Shown: positions 26,255-35,048, counted from the first letter of the stretch. The stretch: 64,000 nucleotides of DNA from JAOPZW01 sp963707695 (GCA_963707695.1 CAVPQY010000003.1:620001-684000); one strand, 5' to 3'. The notes: generated by a model from the letters alone, not told the origin. Program-made: numbers and translations.

Positions 26255-27703
26255 ATGCACGGACGTCATCGATCCCGGACGGGCCTGCGGCTGGCGGCCG
26301 CCGGCGCCGCCCTCGCCGTCGCGGCCGTCGCCGCCCCGAGCGCCCAGGCCGCGCCACCCGCCTGGCAGTGCCGCGCGAGCACGGTCTCCGCCTCGGTCGC
26401 CGGCAACCCCGCGGTCGAGCCGGTCGTCGCCGGTGGCGGCGCCACCTGCGCCGACGCGGGCACCGGCCTCCCCGCCCTGCCCCAGTCGGTCGCGCTCCCG
26501 GCGAGCCTGCTGACCGCCGGCACCGTGTCGGCGCAGACGACGGTCGACCCCGACAGCGGCGCGACGGCCGCGCAGCGCGTCGGCGCGGTCGGGCAGGTCG
26601 AGGATCTCGCCCTGCGGCTCCCGCCCGGCGTCGGGACGGTCACCCTCGGCGCCCGTGTCGCGGTCGCCCGCGCCGCCGCCGCCTGCGTGGCCGGCCGGCC
26701 GCGGCTCGACGGGGCCAGCGAGCTGCTCGGCCTGACGGTCAACGGGAGCAGCGCCTCGGCCGACGAGCTCGCGCAGCGGCTGGCGGTCGCCCTCGGGCCG
26801 CTGGGGCCGGTCGTCGACGTCCGCGTCGACGAGCAGGTCCGGGACGCCTCGGCTCTCACGCAGCGCGCCCTGCACGTCCGGCTGCTGTCCCTCGCCGGGA
26901 CCCCGCTGCTCGACGTCGTCGTCGGCGAGGCCCACGTCGGCGCCGCCGACGCGGTCTGCTCGGGCTCCGGCTCGTCCGGGGGCGGCGGCGACTCCGGCGA
27001 CGGCTCGGGCGACGGCTCGGGTGGCGGCGGCACGCTGCCCGGCGGCACGCGCGCCTGCCCCGAGGGCGCGATCCTCGACGCCGGCTCGGGCTTCTGCGTC
27101 ATCCGCGGGGGCGTCGCCGGTGCGATGGCGACCGGCGGCCAGGACATCGTCGTCGGGCGCCCGTTCGACGGGCCCAGCGGTGGCCGCGTCGTCTCGATCG
27201 CCGAAGCGCGCAAGCGGTTCCCCGCGAGCCGCTGCGTCCGTGGCGGTGGGCCGGCGTTCGCCGTCATCGGCACGAGGCGCGCCGACCACGTGACCGGGAC
27301 GAACAAGCGCGACCGGATCCTGACCCTCGGCGGGAAGGACCGTGCCGACGGCGGGCGCGGCGGCGACTGCATCGACGGCGGCACGGCGCGCGACGCCCTC
27401 GCCGGCGGCAGCGGCCGGGATCGCGTGTACGGCTCGAGCGGGAACGACGCCCTCAACGGCGGCCCGGACACGGACCTCCTCGACGGCGGGCGCGGGAACG
27501 ACTCGATCAACGCCGCCTTCGGCAAGGACCGCGTCGTCGGCGGCCCCGGTCGCGACGTCATCAACGTCGCCACGGCCGGCCCCCCGGCCCGGGTCGCGTG
27601 CGGGAAGGGGACGGACACGGTCCGCGGCAACCACAACGAGCGGCGCCGCACGAGCGGGTGCGAGCACCGCTTCTTCCTGCCGGATCGCAGCCGCCGCGGC
27701 TAG
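26255..27703 (+). CDS. Secreted protein with RTX (calcium-binding) repeats
   Basis: ATG 26255 has a good ribosome-binding site (GGAGGT at 26239-26244), which settles the start. The 482-residue product has a signal peptide (basic HGRHRSRTG, then an Ala/Val core ending AQAA near 35), a beta-rich N-terminal domain to about 235, a Gly/Ser/Asp linker (240-265) and C-terminal RTX nonapeptides (GGRGNDSIN, GGSGRDRVYG, GGPDTDLLDG) between about 355 and 440. RTX repeats bind calcium outside the cell and fold as a parallel beta-roll. There is no protease or lipase motif, so an adhesive or structural role is possible. No type I secretion genes are nearby; Sec export is indicated by the signal peptide. 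Confidence 0.78.
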   Translation: MHGRHRSRTGLRLAAAGAALAVAAVAAPSAQAAPPAWQCRASTVSASVAGNPAVEPVVAGGGATCADAGTGLPALPQSVALPASLLTAGTVSAQTTVDPDSGATAAQRVGAVGQVEDLALRLPPGVGTVTLGARVAVARAAAACVAGRPRLDGASELLGLTVNGSSASADELAQRLAVALGPLGPVVDVRVDEQVRDASALTQRALHVRLLSLAGTPLLDVVVGEAHVGAADAVCSGSGSSGGGGDSGDGSGDGSGGGGTLPGGTRACPEGAILDAGSGFCVIRGGVAGAMATGGQDIVVGRPFDGPSGGRVVSIAEARKRFPASRCVRGGGPAFAVIGTRRADHVTGTNKRDRILTLGGKDRADGGRGGDCIDGGTARDALAGGSGRDRVYGSSGNDALNGGPDTDLLDGGRGNDSINAAFGKDRVVGGPGRDVINVATAGPPARVACGKGTDTVRGNHNERRRTSGCEHRFFLPDRSRRG

Positions 27704-27710
27704 CCCCCTC

Positions 27711-27752
27711 CCCGGGGAGGCCGCCCGCGGCACGGCGGCCTCCCGCCCCGGG
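27711..27752. terminator. Bidirectional terminator-like hairpin
   Basis: CCCGGGGAGGCCGCC pairs with GGCGGCCTCCC-G-CCCCGGG across an eight-base loop, with one bulged G. It sits between two convergent genes (stops at 27703 and 27756) and can serve both. Confidence 0.65.
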
Positions 27753-27755
27753 GGC

Positions 27756-28070
27756 TCAGGCCGGCCGGCTCTGCCGGCGCCGCTCGCGCTCCCGCCGCCA
27801 CGCCTCGGCGTCGACCTCGGGCGACGCCGGTGGCGCCTCGCGGCGGAACCGCGGGCGGCGCGGGCCGGGCTGCTCCTCGACGCGGTGCTGGCCCGTGAGG
27901 CCGTCGACCGCGCGCAGCATGGTGCCGTCGCCGAGCAGCAGCAGCAGCACGAGCCCGAGGACCACGCCGCCCGGGACGACGAGCCGGTCGACGGTCAGCA
28001 TGGCCGCGAGCGCCAGCGCCGAGATGGCCAGCAGCACGAGGCCCAGACCGGTGATGCGCACGGAGCGCAC
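27756..28070 (-). CDS. Small two-TM membrane protein
   Basis: The 104-residue protein starts at GTG 28070 (VRSVRITGLGLVLLAISALA), six bases after a minus-strand -10-like TACGCT. It has two hydrophobic helices (about 7-27 and 33-47) and a charged cytoplasmic C-terminus rich in Arg, Pro and Glu. No family is recognised. An upstream ATG at 28133 would add 21 residues that run through the promoter. It is divergent from the rhamnose genes. Confidence 0.55.
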   Translation of the reverse strand: MRSVRITGLGLVLLAISALALAAMLTVDRLVVPGGVVLGLVLLLLLGDGTMLRAVDGLTGQHRVEEQPGPRRPRFRREAPPASPEVDAEAWRRERERRRQSRPA

Positions 28071-28076
28071 CCCCGG

Positions 28077-28082
28077 AGCGTA
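28077..28082 (-). promoter_or_regulatory. -10-like TACGCT, leaderless start
   Basis: On the minus strand TACGCT ends six bases before the GTG at 28070. The box decides the start in favour of the short form of the protein. Confidence 0.4.
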
Positions 28083-28178
28083 GGTGGCCCCGGGGCCCGG
28101 CAACCCGCGCAACACCGCGATGGCGCCGCGCACGGGGCCACGCCGCCGGGCGCCGCGCCGTTACCCTCCGCGGCGTCC

Positions 28179-29253
28179 ATGGACCGCCTCAAGGGCCTCA
28201 TCCTCTCGGGCGGCCGCGGCACGCGGCTGCGCCCGATCACCCACACGAGCGCCAAGCAGCTCGTGCCGGTCGCCAACCGCCCGGTGCTCTTCTACGGCAT
28301 CCAGGCGATGGCCGACGCCGGGATCGAGGAGATCGGGATCATCATCGCGCCCGAGACCGGCGACGAGATCCGCGCGGCCGCCGGCGACGGCTCGCAGTTC
28401 GGCGTGGCGATCACCTACATCGTCCAGGACGAGCCCGCCGGCCTGGCGCACGCGGTCCTGACGGCCGAGCCGTTCCTCGGCGACGCCGCGTTCGTCATGT
28501 ACCTCGGCGACAACCTCCTCCAGGGCGGCATCGCCGACCTCGTCGAGGCCTTCGCCCGCAACGCACCCGACGCCCTGATCCTCCTCACGCCGGTCCCCGA
28601 CCCCGAGCACTACGGGGTGGCCGAGCTGCACGACGGCCGCGTCGTCCGCCTCGCGGAGAAGCCGCCCGAGCCGAAGACCGACCTCGCGCTCGTGGGCGTC
28701 TACATGTTCACGCCGGCGATCCACGACGCCGCCCGCGCGATCGACCCGTCACCGCGCGGCGAGCTCGAGATCACCGACGCGATCCAGCACCTGGTCGACA
28801 CCGGTCGCCGCGTCGAGCCGCACGTCGTCCGCGGGCTGGTGGAAGGACACGGGCCGCCTGGACGACATGCTCGAGGCCAACCGGCTCGTGCTCGACACCC
28901 TCGTCACGCGCCTCGACGGCGAGCTCGTGGACTCCCAGGTCGACGGCCGCGTCGTCGTCGAGCAGGGCGCGCGCCTGGAGCGCTGCACCGTCCGCGGCCC
29001 GGCCGTCATCGGCGCGGGGGCCCGGCTGACCGACTGCTACATCGGGCCGTACACCGCGATCGGCGAGGACTGCCGGATCGAGCGCGCCGAGGTCGAGCAC
29101 TCGATCCTCCTCGCCTCCTCGTCCGTCATCGGCCTCGAGGGCCGCATGGAGTCCTCGCTGCTGGGCCGCAACGTCCACATCGGGCGCGGCGACCGCCAGC
29201 CGCGCGCCTACCGCTTCATGGTCGGCGACAACTCCGAGATCGGGATCCTCTGA
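28179..29253 (+). pseudogene. rmlA: Glucose-1-phosphate thymidylyltransferase, frameshifted as sequenced
   Basis: The 5' part encodes the nucleotidyltransferase core: LILSGGRGTRLRPITHTSAKQ with the GGxGTRL signature, VMYLGDNLLQ with the metal Asp, and LAEKPPEPK. The 3' part, in another frame, encodes RLDDMLEANRLVLD and a left-handed beta-helix tail, as in the long actinobacterial/archaeal RmlA. The frames separate at codons that should read RGWWKDTG: one extra G in the run at 28833-28835 turns GGC TGG into GGG CTG. Without it the protein is about 357 residues. The enzyme makes dTDP-glucose, the first step to dTDP-rhamnose. The stop overlaps rmlD (TGATG). I think the shift is a sequencing error. 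Confidence 0.8.
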
Positions 29254-30107
29254 TGAGGATCGCCGTGACCGGAGCCGCCGGGATGCTCGGCCAGGCCGTG
29301 ACCGCCGCCGCGGAGCGCCTCGGCCACGACGTCGACGGCTTCGACATCGCCGGTGGCGGCCACGAGGTGCTCGACATCACCGACGAGCGCGCCACCCGCG
29401 AGGCGCTCGCCGCGGTCGGCCCGCAGGCCGTCATCAACTGCGCGGCGTACACGAACGTCGACGGCGCCGAGTCCGACGAGGAGCGCGCGCTCCTGCTCAA
29501 CGGCACCGCGGCGGGCATCGTCGGGCGCGCCGCGGCCGCTGCAGGCGCCAAGGTCGTGCACCTCTCGACCGACTACGTCTTCGACGGGACGAAGACCGAC
29601 CCCTATGTCGAGTCCGACCCCACCAGCCCGCAGTCGGCCTACGGCCGCACGAAGCTCGCGGGCGAGCACGCGCTCGCCGAGGCCAACCCCGACCACGCGA
29701 TCGTCCGCACCGCGTGGCTCTACGGCGCGGGCGGGCCGAACTTCGTCGAGACGATGCTGCGCCTCGCCGGCGAGCGCGACGAGGTGAGCGTCGTCACCGA
29801 CCAGGTCGGCTGCCCGACGTGGACGGGCCACCTCGCCGACGCGCTGCTGGAGATCGCCGAGCGCCCCGACACCGGCCTCTTCCACTGCGCCGGAGCGGGC
29901 ACGTGCTCCTGGTACGACTTCACGGTGGAGATCTTCGCCCGGGCCGGCGTGACGTGCCGCGTGCGCCCGACGACCAGCGAGGCCTTCCCGCGCCCGGCGC
30001 GCCGGCCCGCGTACAGCGTGATGGTGTCCGAGCGGCCCGAGGCGCCGGTCCTGCCCCCGTGGCGGGACGCGCTGGCCGCCTATCTCAAAGAACGGGTGAC
30101 GGCATGA
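29253..30107 (+). CDS. rmlD: dTDP-4-dehydrorhamnose reductase
   Basis: The 284-residue SDR-type protein has the Rossmann motif GAAGMLGQ at residues 7-14, the catalytic STDYVFDG segment and YGRTKLAGE (Tyr-x3-Lys), plus VRTAWLYG after it. It reduces dTDP-6-deoxy-L-lyxo-4-hexulose with NAD(P)H to dTDP-L-rhamnose, the last step of the pathway, in the cytoplasm. Its start overlaps the rmlA stop, and its stop overlaps the rmlB start as ATGA, so rmlA-rmlD-rmlB is a tightly coupled operon. Confidence 0.9.
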   Translation: MRIAVTGAAGMLGQAVTAAAERLGHDVDGFDIAGGGHEVLDITDERATREALAAVGPQAVINCAAYTNVDGAESDEERALLLNGTAAGIVGRAAAAAGAKVVHLSTDYVFDGTKTDPYVESDPTSPQSAYGRTKLAGEHALAEANPDHAIVRTAWLYGAGGPNFVETMLRLAGERDEVSVVTDQVGCPTWTGHLADALLEIAERPDTGLFHCAGAGTCSWYDFTVEIFARAGVTCRVRPTTSEAFPRPARRPAYSVMVSERPEAPVLPPWRDALAAYLKERVTA

Positions 30108-31093
30108 AGCTCCTCGTCTGCGGCGGGGCCGGGTTCATCGGCTCGAACTTCGTCCGCATCCGCGTCCGCGACCACGGCGACGAGGTCGTCGTGCTCGACA
30201 AGCTGACCTACGCCGGGCGGCGCGAGAACCTCGACGACCTCGACGTCCCGCTCGTCGTGGGCGGCATCGAGGACCCCGAGAAGGTCGCCGAGGCGCTCGG
30301 CGACGGCGTCGACGCGATCGTGAACTTCGCGGCCGAGACGCACGTGGACCGCTCGATCGCCGAGCCCGACGCCTTCGTGCGCACCCATGCCGTCGGCACC
30401 TACGTCCTGCTCGAGGCGGCGCGAGAGCGCGGGACCCGCTACCTGCAGGTCTCGACCGACGAGGTCTACGGGTCGATCGAGGAGGGCTCGTTCACCGAGT
30501 CCTCGCCGCTGCAGCCGTCCTCGCCCTACAGCGCGACGAAGGCCGGGGCCGACCTGCTCGTCGCCTCCTACGCCCACACCTTCGGGCTCGAGACGCTCAT
30601 CTGCCGCGGGTCGAACAACTACGGGCCGTACCAGTACCCGGAGAAGCTCATCCCGCTCATGGTCCTCAACGCGCTGCACGGCGACCCGCTGCCGGTCTAC
30701 GGCGACGGGCAGCAGGTGCGCAACTGGCTCTACGTCGAGGACTTCGGCCGCGGCATCGGCCACGTCCTCGCCCACGGCACGCCGGGCGAGGCCTACAACG
30801 TCGGCGGCCCCGACGAGTGCACGAACCTCGAGGTCGTGCGGCGGATCATCGAGCTCACCGAGGCGCCCGAGTCGCTCCTGGAGTACGTGACCGACCGGCC
30901 GGGCCACGACCGCCGCTACTCCCTGGGCAGCGAGAAGGTCCGCGCGCTGGGCTGGGAGGCGCAGGTGCGCTTCGCCGAGGGCCTGGAGCGGACGGTGCGC
31001 TGGTACCAGGAGCACGAGGACTGGTGGTCGCCGATCCGCAGCGGCGACTACCGCGCCTACTACGAGCGCCAGTACGGACGCTCGCTGTCCTGA
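30104..31093 (+). CDS. rmlB: dTDP-glucose 4,6-dehydratase
   Basis: The 329-residue protein has GGAGFIGSN (residues 6-14), FAAETHVDRSI, STDEVYG with the catalytic Thr/Asp/Glu, and YSATKAGAD (Tyr-x3-Lys), followed by RGSNNYGPYQYPEKLIP and YGDGQQVRNWLYVEDF. All are diagnostic of RmlB. It converts dTDP-glucose to dTDP-4-keto-6-deoxyglucose using bound NAD+. It is last in the operon; rmlC, the 3,5-epimerase, does not follow and is not elsewhere in the window. Confidence 0.92.
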   Translation: MKLLVCGGAGFIGSNFVRIRVRDHGDEVVVLDKLTYAGRRENLDDLDVPLVVGGIEDPEKVAEALGDGVDAIVNFAAETHVDRSIAEPDAFVRTHAVGTYVLLEAARERGTRYLQVSTDEVYGSIEEGSFTESSPLQPSSPYSATKAGADLLVASYAHTFGLETLICRGSNNYGPYQYPEKLIPLMVLNALHGDPLPVYGDGQQVRNWLYVEDFGRGIGHVLAHGTPGEAYNVGGPDECTNLEVVRRIIELTEAPESLLEYVTDRPGHDRRYSLGSEKVRALGWEAQVRFAEGLERTVRWYQEHEDWWSPIRSGDYRAYYERQYGRSLS

Positions 31094-31159
31094 CCGGCAG
31101 GCCCGGCAGCCCGGCAGGCTCGGCGGGACGCCCGGCGGGACCGGCGCCCGCGTCGGCGG

Positions 31160-31579
31160 CTAGAACCCGCTCAGGCGCCAGCGACCGCGCTCGTTGACGA
31201 GGCGCAGCGTCGCCGGCTTGGAGCGGTCGCCCGTGTCGGTGGTCACGGCGGCGGTGGCCGTGGTGCCCGTGATCCGCACCGACTCGACCTTCAGGTCCGA
31301 CGTGTCGACGTCCTCCAGCGCCGCGTCGACGACCTTGCGGCAGCCGCCGCGCGCCTCGAGGCGGTCGACGACGCTCGAGGCCAGCAGGCGCGAGCAGACC
31401 TCGTCCTGGTCGCCCTTGGACCCCGCGGACTGCAGGTCCTCGACCGTCGTCGCGACGTCGCGCTGGGCGCCCTTGAAGTCGTCCGCGGTGTCCCCGCCGC
31501 CGGAGCCGCTCGAGGTGCAGCCGGCGGCGACCAGCGCGAGCGCTGCGAGGAGGGCGGCGAGCGGCGCGCGAAGGGTCAT
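31160..31579 (-). CDS. Putative lipoprotein of unknown function
   Basis: The 139-residue protein has a lipoprotein signal with lipobox LVAAGC (Cys21) and a Ser/Gly-rich spacer. A domain follows whose pattern (DDFKGAQRDVATTVEDL, helices, then VKVESV-type strands ending in RGRWRLSGF) suggests an NTF2/DUF4878-like fold. That fold often serves as an extracytoplasmic binding module, so an exact role is not inferred. A minus-strand TAGGCT lies nine bases before ATG 31579. It is convergent with the rml operon and divergent from TetR. Confidence 0.65.
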   Translation of the reverse strand: MTLRAPLAALLAALALVAAGCTSSGSGGGDTADDFKGAQRDVATTVEDLQSAGSKGDQDEVCSRLLASSVVDRLEARGGCRKVVDAALEDVDTSDLKVESVRITGTTATAAVTTDTGDRSKPATLRLVNERGRWRLSGF

Positions 31580-31622
31580 CGGACGCGGAGCCTAGCGAGC
31601 CGGTCCGTACCATCCGCCCGAG

Positions 31623-32291
31623 ATGGCCCAGCCTCCGACCACCCTCCGGGTCCACCCCCGCACCGGCGTCCCCCGCGGCCGGCACGCGCCCCCGCTCGAG
31701 GTCCGCCTGAGCGTCCAGCGCCGGCGCCTGTTCACCGCCGCGGCCGCCGTCGTCGCCCGCGAGGGCTACGCGCGGGCGACCGCCGAGGGCATCGCGCGCG
31801 AGGCCGGGATGTCCAAGGCGACGTTCTACGAGCACTTCGCGAACAAGGAGGACTGCGTCCTGGCGCTGCTCGACGAGGGCGCCACCGAGCTCATGGTCCA
31901 GCTCGGCCAGGCCGCCGACCGCGGCCCGTTCGCGACCTACGAGGAGCGCGTCCGCCGCAACGCGCGCGCCTTCCTGGAGACGCTGGCCGCGCACCCCGAC
32001 TCGACGCGGACGCTCCTCGTCGAGGTCGCGGCCGCCGGCCCGGCCGCGGCGGCCCGGCGCGACGCCGTCCTCGTCGCGTTCGCCGAGGGGCTGCACCGCG
32101 ACAACGCCCGCCACGGCCCGCCCGCCGGGGCGCCCACCTTCGCCACGCGCGACGACGCCTTCGCGGTCGTCGCCGGGGTGAGCTCGCTCGTGGGCCGGCG
32201 CCTGCGCACCGAGGGCCCCGGCGCGCTGGCCGACCTCGAGCCCGTCATCGTCCGGCTCGTCCTCGGCACGCTCGACCGCTCCGGGACCTGA
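31623..32291 (+). CDS. TetR/AcrR family transcriptional regulator
   Basis: The 222-residue protein has an N-terminal extension of about 28 residues, then the TetR DNA-binding domain (RRRLFTAAAAVVAREGYARA, IAREAGMSKATFYEHFANKE, about 33-82), followed by a helical ligand-binding domain. The helix-turn-helix is intact. The next gene begins one base after its stop, so it may be co-transcribed with the uracil-DNA glycosylase and the UPF0104 gene. It could control this transcript or the divergent lipoprotein. Its inducer is unknown. A -10-like TACCAT lies nine bases before ATG 31623. Confidence 0.85.
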   Translation: MAQPPTTLRVHPRTGVPRGRHAPPLEVRLSVQRRRLFTAAAAVVAREGYARATAEGIAREAGMSKATFYEHFANKEDCVLALLDEGATELMVQLGQAADRGPFATYEERVRRNARAFLETLAAHPDSTRTLLVEVAAAGPAAAARRDAVLVAFAEGLHRDNARHGPPAGAPTFATRDDAFAVVAGVSSLVGRRLRTEGPGALADLEPVIVRLVLGTLDRSGT

Positions 32292-32292
32292 G

Positions 32293-33064
32293 GTGGGCGC
32301 GCCTCGCGCGCCCGCGCCTCCCCCCGAGGCCGCCGAGGCCGCGGCGAGCCGGGTCGCCGCCCTCGCCGAGCTCGAGGGCAGGGTCACGGCCTGCCGGCGC
32401 TGCCCGCGGCTCGTCGCCTGGCGCGAGCAGGTCGCGCGCGAGAAGCGGGCCGCCTTCGCCGGCGAGCGCTACTGGGGCCGCCCGCTGCCGGGCTTCGGCG
32501 ACCCCGGCGCGCGCGTGCTGCTCCTCGGCCTCGCGCCGGCCGCCCACGGCGCGAACCGCACCGGCCGGATGTTCACGGGCGACCGGTCCGGCGACTTCCT
32601 CGTCGCGGCGCTGCACCGCGCCGGCTTCGCCAGCGCGCCCGTCTCGCGCCACGCCGGCGACGGGCTGCGGCTCCACGACCTGTGGATCAGCGCCGCCGTG
32701 CGGTGCGCGCCCCCGCAGAACCGGCCCACGCCCGCAGGAACGCGACGCGTGCCTGCCCTGGACGGGCGCCGAGCTCGACGTCCTCCGGGACGTCCGCGTG
32801 GTCGTCTGCCTCGGCGCCTTCGCCTGGGACGCGGCGCTGCGGCTGCGCGTGCTGCGCGGCCTGCCGGTTCCGCGCCCGCGGCCGCGCTTCGGCCATGGCG
32901 CGAGCTTCGGCGACGGCGGTCCGCTGCCGCTGCTGGGCTGCTTCCACCCCTCCCAGCAGAACACGTTCACCGGCCGTCTGACGGCGTCGATGCTCGACGA
33001 CGTGTTGCTGGCCGCACGTGAGCGGGCCGCCCCTGCGTCTAGCATCAGCCCGGACGCGGCATGA
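32293..33064 (+). pseudogene. Family 5 uracil-DNA glycosylase (UDGb), frameshifted as sequenced
   Basis: The first part has CRRCPRL (two Cys of the 4Fe-4S cluster), motif A GLAPAAHGANRTGRMFTGD and AVRCAPPQNRPTPA. The frame then breaks, and the rest (ERDACLPWTGAEL, VVCLGAFAWDAAL, motif B GCFHPSQQNTFTGRLT) continues in the +1 frame. One extra G in GCAGGAACGC (32737-32738) explains this. The corrected protein of about 256 residues has all four cluster cysteines and both active-site motifs. UDGb removes uracil and other deaminated bases from DNA. GTG 32293 starts one base after TetR, and the TGA overlaps the next ATG (ATGA), which supports an originally intact gene. Confidence 0.8.
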
Positions 33065-34170
33065 CCGACGTCCCCGTGGACACCCGGCAGAGCGACGTTG
33101 AGGAGGAGCCGGAGGCCCCGCGCTCCACCTTCACGCGCAGGCAGATCGTCCTCTTCCTGGTCTTCACGGCCGTCGCGATCGGCCTCCTGTACGGGCTCGT
33201 GCCGAAGCTCGCCGGCCTGGAGGACACCTGGCAGCGCATCAAGGAGGGCGACCCCCTGTGGCTCGGCGCCGCCTTCCTGTTCGAGGTGCTCTCCTTCGGG
33301 GGCTACATCGTCCTGTTCCGCGGCGTCTTCTCCTGCGAGGGCACCGAGCTGCGCTGGGGCGAGAGCTACAAGATCACCATGGCGGGCCTCGCCGCCACGC
33401 GGCTGCTGGCCGCCGGCGGGGCGGGCGGCGTCGCGCTCACGGCGTGGGCGCTGCGCCGGGCGGGCATGAGCGCGCGGACGGTGGCCGCGCGCATGACGGC
33501 CTTCCTGGTCCTGCTCTACGCGGTGTTCATGATCGCGATGCTCATCGACGGCGTCGGGCTGCGCACCGGGCTCTTCCCGGGCGAGGCGCCGTGGGCGGTC
33601 ACGATCGCACCGGCGGCGTTCGCGGCGGTCGCGATCGCGCTGGCGCTCGCGATGACGCTCGTGCCCCACGACCTCGACCGGCGCGTGGAGGTCCGCACCG
33701 AGCCGACGCGGCGGGCCCGCATCCTGCGCTGGCTCGCCAGCGTCCCCGCCACGATCGGCGACGGCGTGCGCCACGCGCTCGAGCTCGTGCGCACGAAGGA
33801 TCCGCGGCTGCTGGGCGCGATCGCGTGGTGGGCCTTCGACATCGCCGTGCTGTGGGCGTGCCTGCACGCCTTCGCCGCGTCGCCGTCGATCTTCGTCGTC
33901 ATCATGGCCTACTACGTCGGGATGCTGGCCAACCTCCTGCCCCTCCCGGGCGGGATCGGCGGCGTCGACGGCGGCATGATCGGCGCGCTCATCGCGTTCG
34001 ACGTCGACGGCGGCGCCGCCCTGGTGGCCGTCCTCTCCTACCGCTTCTTCGCCTTCTGGCTGCCGACCATCCCGGGCGCCGTCGCCTACTTCCAGCTCGT
34101 GCGCACGGTGCGCCACTGGCGCGAGGACGAGACCGCGCCCCTGGCCTCCGCGGGCGCGTCGCCGAGCTAG
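33061..34170 (+). CDS. UPF0104 / lysylphosphatidylglycerol-synthase-TM-like membrane protein
   Basis: The 369-residue protein has an acidic N-terminus (about 1-27) and eight or so hydrophobic helices. The last third has YYVGMLANLLPLPGGIGGVDGG, the hallmark loop of the UPF0104/AglD/MprF-flippase-like family, and a following SYRFFAFWLP. Members are thought to move lipid-linked molecules across the membrane, but few are characterised. It overlaps the UDGb stop as ATGA, so it is in the tetR-udg operon. The catalytic MprF domain is absent. Confidence 0.8.
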   Translation: MTDVPVDTRQSDVEEEPEAPRSTFTRRQIVLFLVFTAVAIGLLYGLVPKLAGLEDTWQRIKEGDPLWLGAAFLFEVLSFGGYIVLFRGVFSCEGTELRWGESYKITMAGLAATRLLAAGGAGGVALTAWALRRAGMSARTVAARMTAFLVLLYAVFMIAMLIDGVGLRTGLFPGEAPWAVTIAPAAFAAVAIALALAMTLVPHDLDRRVEVRTEPTRRARILRWLASVPATIGDGVRHALELVRTKDPRLLGAIAWWAFDIAVLWACLHAFAASPSIFVVIMAYYVGMLANLLPLPGGIGGVDGGMIGALIAFDVDGGAALVAVLSYRFFAFWLPTIPGAVAYFQLVRTVRHWREDETAPLASAGASPS

Positions 34171-34187
34171 CCTCGGGATCCGCGTGA

Positions 34188-34229
34188 CAGACCGCACATG
34201 GCCGGGTAGGACCCCCGGCCATGGGTCTG
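34188..34229 (+). promoter_or_regulatory. Long inverted repeat over the lipase promoter and start
   Basis: CATGGCCGGG (34197-34206) and CCCGGCCATG (34214-34223) form a perfect ten-base inverted repeat. The seven-base centre holds the -10-like TAGGAC (34207-34212). Outer arms CAGACC (34188-34193) and GGTCTG (34224-34229) extend the symmetry, with three extra bases on the left. The right arm contains the lipase ATG at 34221. A repressor bound here would block both the -10 box and the start. Confidence 0.5.
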
Positions 34230-35048
34230 CGAAGGAGGGTCCCGGGCGCCCGCGTGTTCGCGTCGGCCGCCGCCATGGTCGTCCTGGCGCTCGCGCTCCC
34301 GGCCGGCGCCGGCGCCGGGCTGGCGCCGGCGCCGGGCGTCAGCCCGCCGGGGGCCAACGACTGGTCCTGCAAGCCGACCGCGCGGCGCCCCGTGCCCGTG
34401 ATCCTCGTGCACGGGACGTTCGGCGACATGACGGTGTCGTGGAACGCGCTGTCGCCGCTGCTCAAGGCGGACGGCTTCTGCGTGTTCGCCCTGGACTACG
34501 GCGACCGCGCGACCGCGCGGATGGAGGAGTCCGCCGACGAGGTCGCGGCCTTCGCAGGGCGCGTGCTCTCCGCCACGGGCGCCGCCAAGGTCTCGTTCGT
34601 CGGGCACTCGCAGGGTGGCTCGCTCTCGCGGCTGACCGTCCGCTACCGCGGGCTGCTGACCCGGACGGAGGACGTCGTCGGGCTCGCCCCCTCCAGCCAC
34701 GGGACGACGAACCCGTTCGCGCTCCCGGCGGGCGTGCTGTTCTGCCCCGCCTGCCTGGACCAGATGGCGGGCTCGCCCGAGATGGAGCACCTCAACGCGC
34801 CGCCCGAGGCGCCGTACGCGGTCGACTGGACCGTGGTCTCGACGCGCTACGACGAGGTCGTGACGCCCTACCGCTCGCAGGCCCTGTCGGGCTCGACGGT
34901 GACGAATGTCGTGCTCCAGGACCGCTGCCGCCTCGACGTCACCGACCACCTCGGGATCATCTACGACCCGGCGGCGCTCGCGTGGACCCGCGACGCGCTG
35001 CGCCGCGACGGCCCCGCCGACCCGGCCTTCCGGCCGGCCTGCGTCTAG
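34221..35048 (+). CDS. Secreted lipase/esterase (alpha/beta hydrolase)
   Basis: The 275-residue protein has a signal peptide (LRRRVPGARVFASAAAMVVL, core to about 33). The mature enzyme has the oxyanion HGTFGDM, nucleophile elbow GHSQGG (about 136-141), an acid in STRYDEVVTPY and a histidine in DVTDHLGII. This is the Streptomyces-type extracellular triacylglycerol lipase/esterase pattern. Paired Cys (for example FCPACL) may form disulfides outside the cell. It has its own leaderless-type promoter inside a long inverted repeat. Its TAG shares CTAG with the convergent histidine kinase gene. Confidence 0.85.
   Translation: MGLRRRVPGARVFASAAAMVVLALALPAGAGAGLAPAPGVSPPGANDWSCKPTARRPVPVILVHGTFGDMTVSWNALSPLLKADGFCVFALDYGDRATARMEESADEVAAFAGRVLSATGAAKVSFVGHSQGGSLSRLTVRYRGLLTRTEDVVGLAPSSHGTTNPFALPAGVLFCPACLDQMAGSPEMEHLNAPPEAPYAVDWTVVSTRYDEVVTPYRSQALSGSTVTNVVLQDRCRLDVTDHLGIIYDPAALAWTRDALRRDGPADPAFRPACV

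Noticed and set aside
31094..31159. Imperfect CCGGCAGG repeats after rmlB as a CRISPR-like or mobile element
   Set aside because: Too short and irregular; probably GC-rich slippage or a weak terminator.
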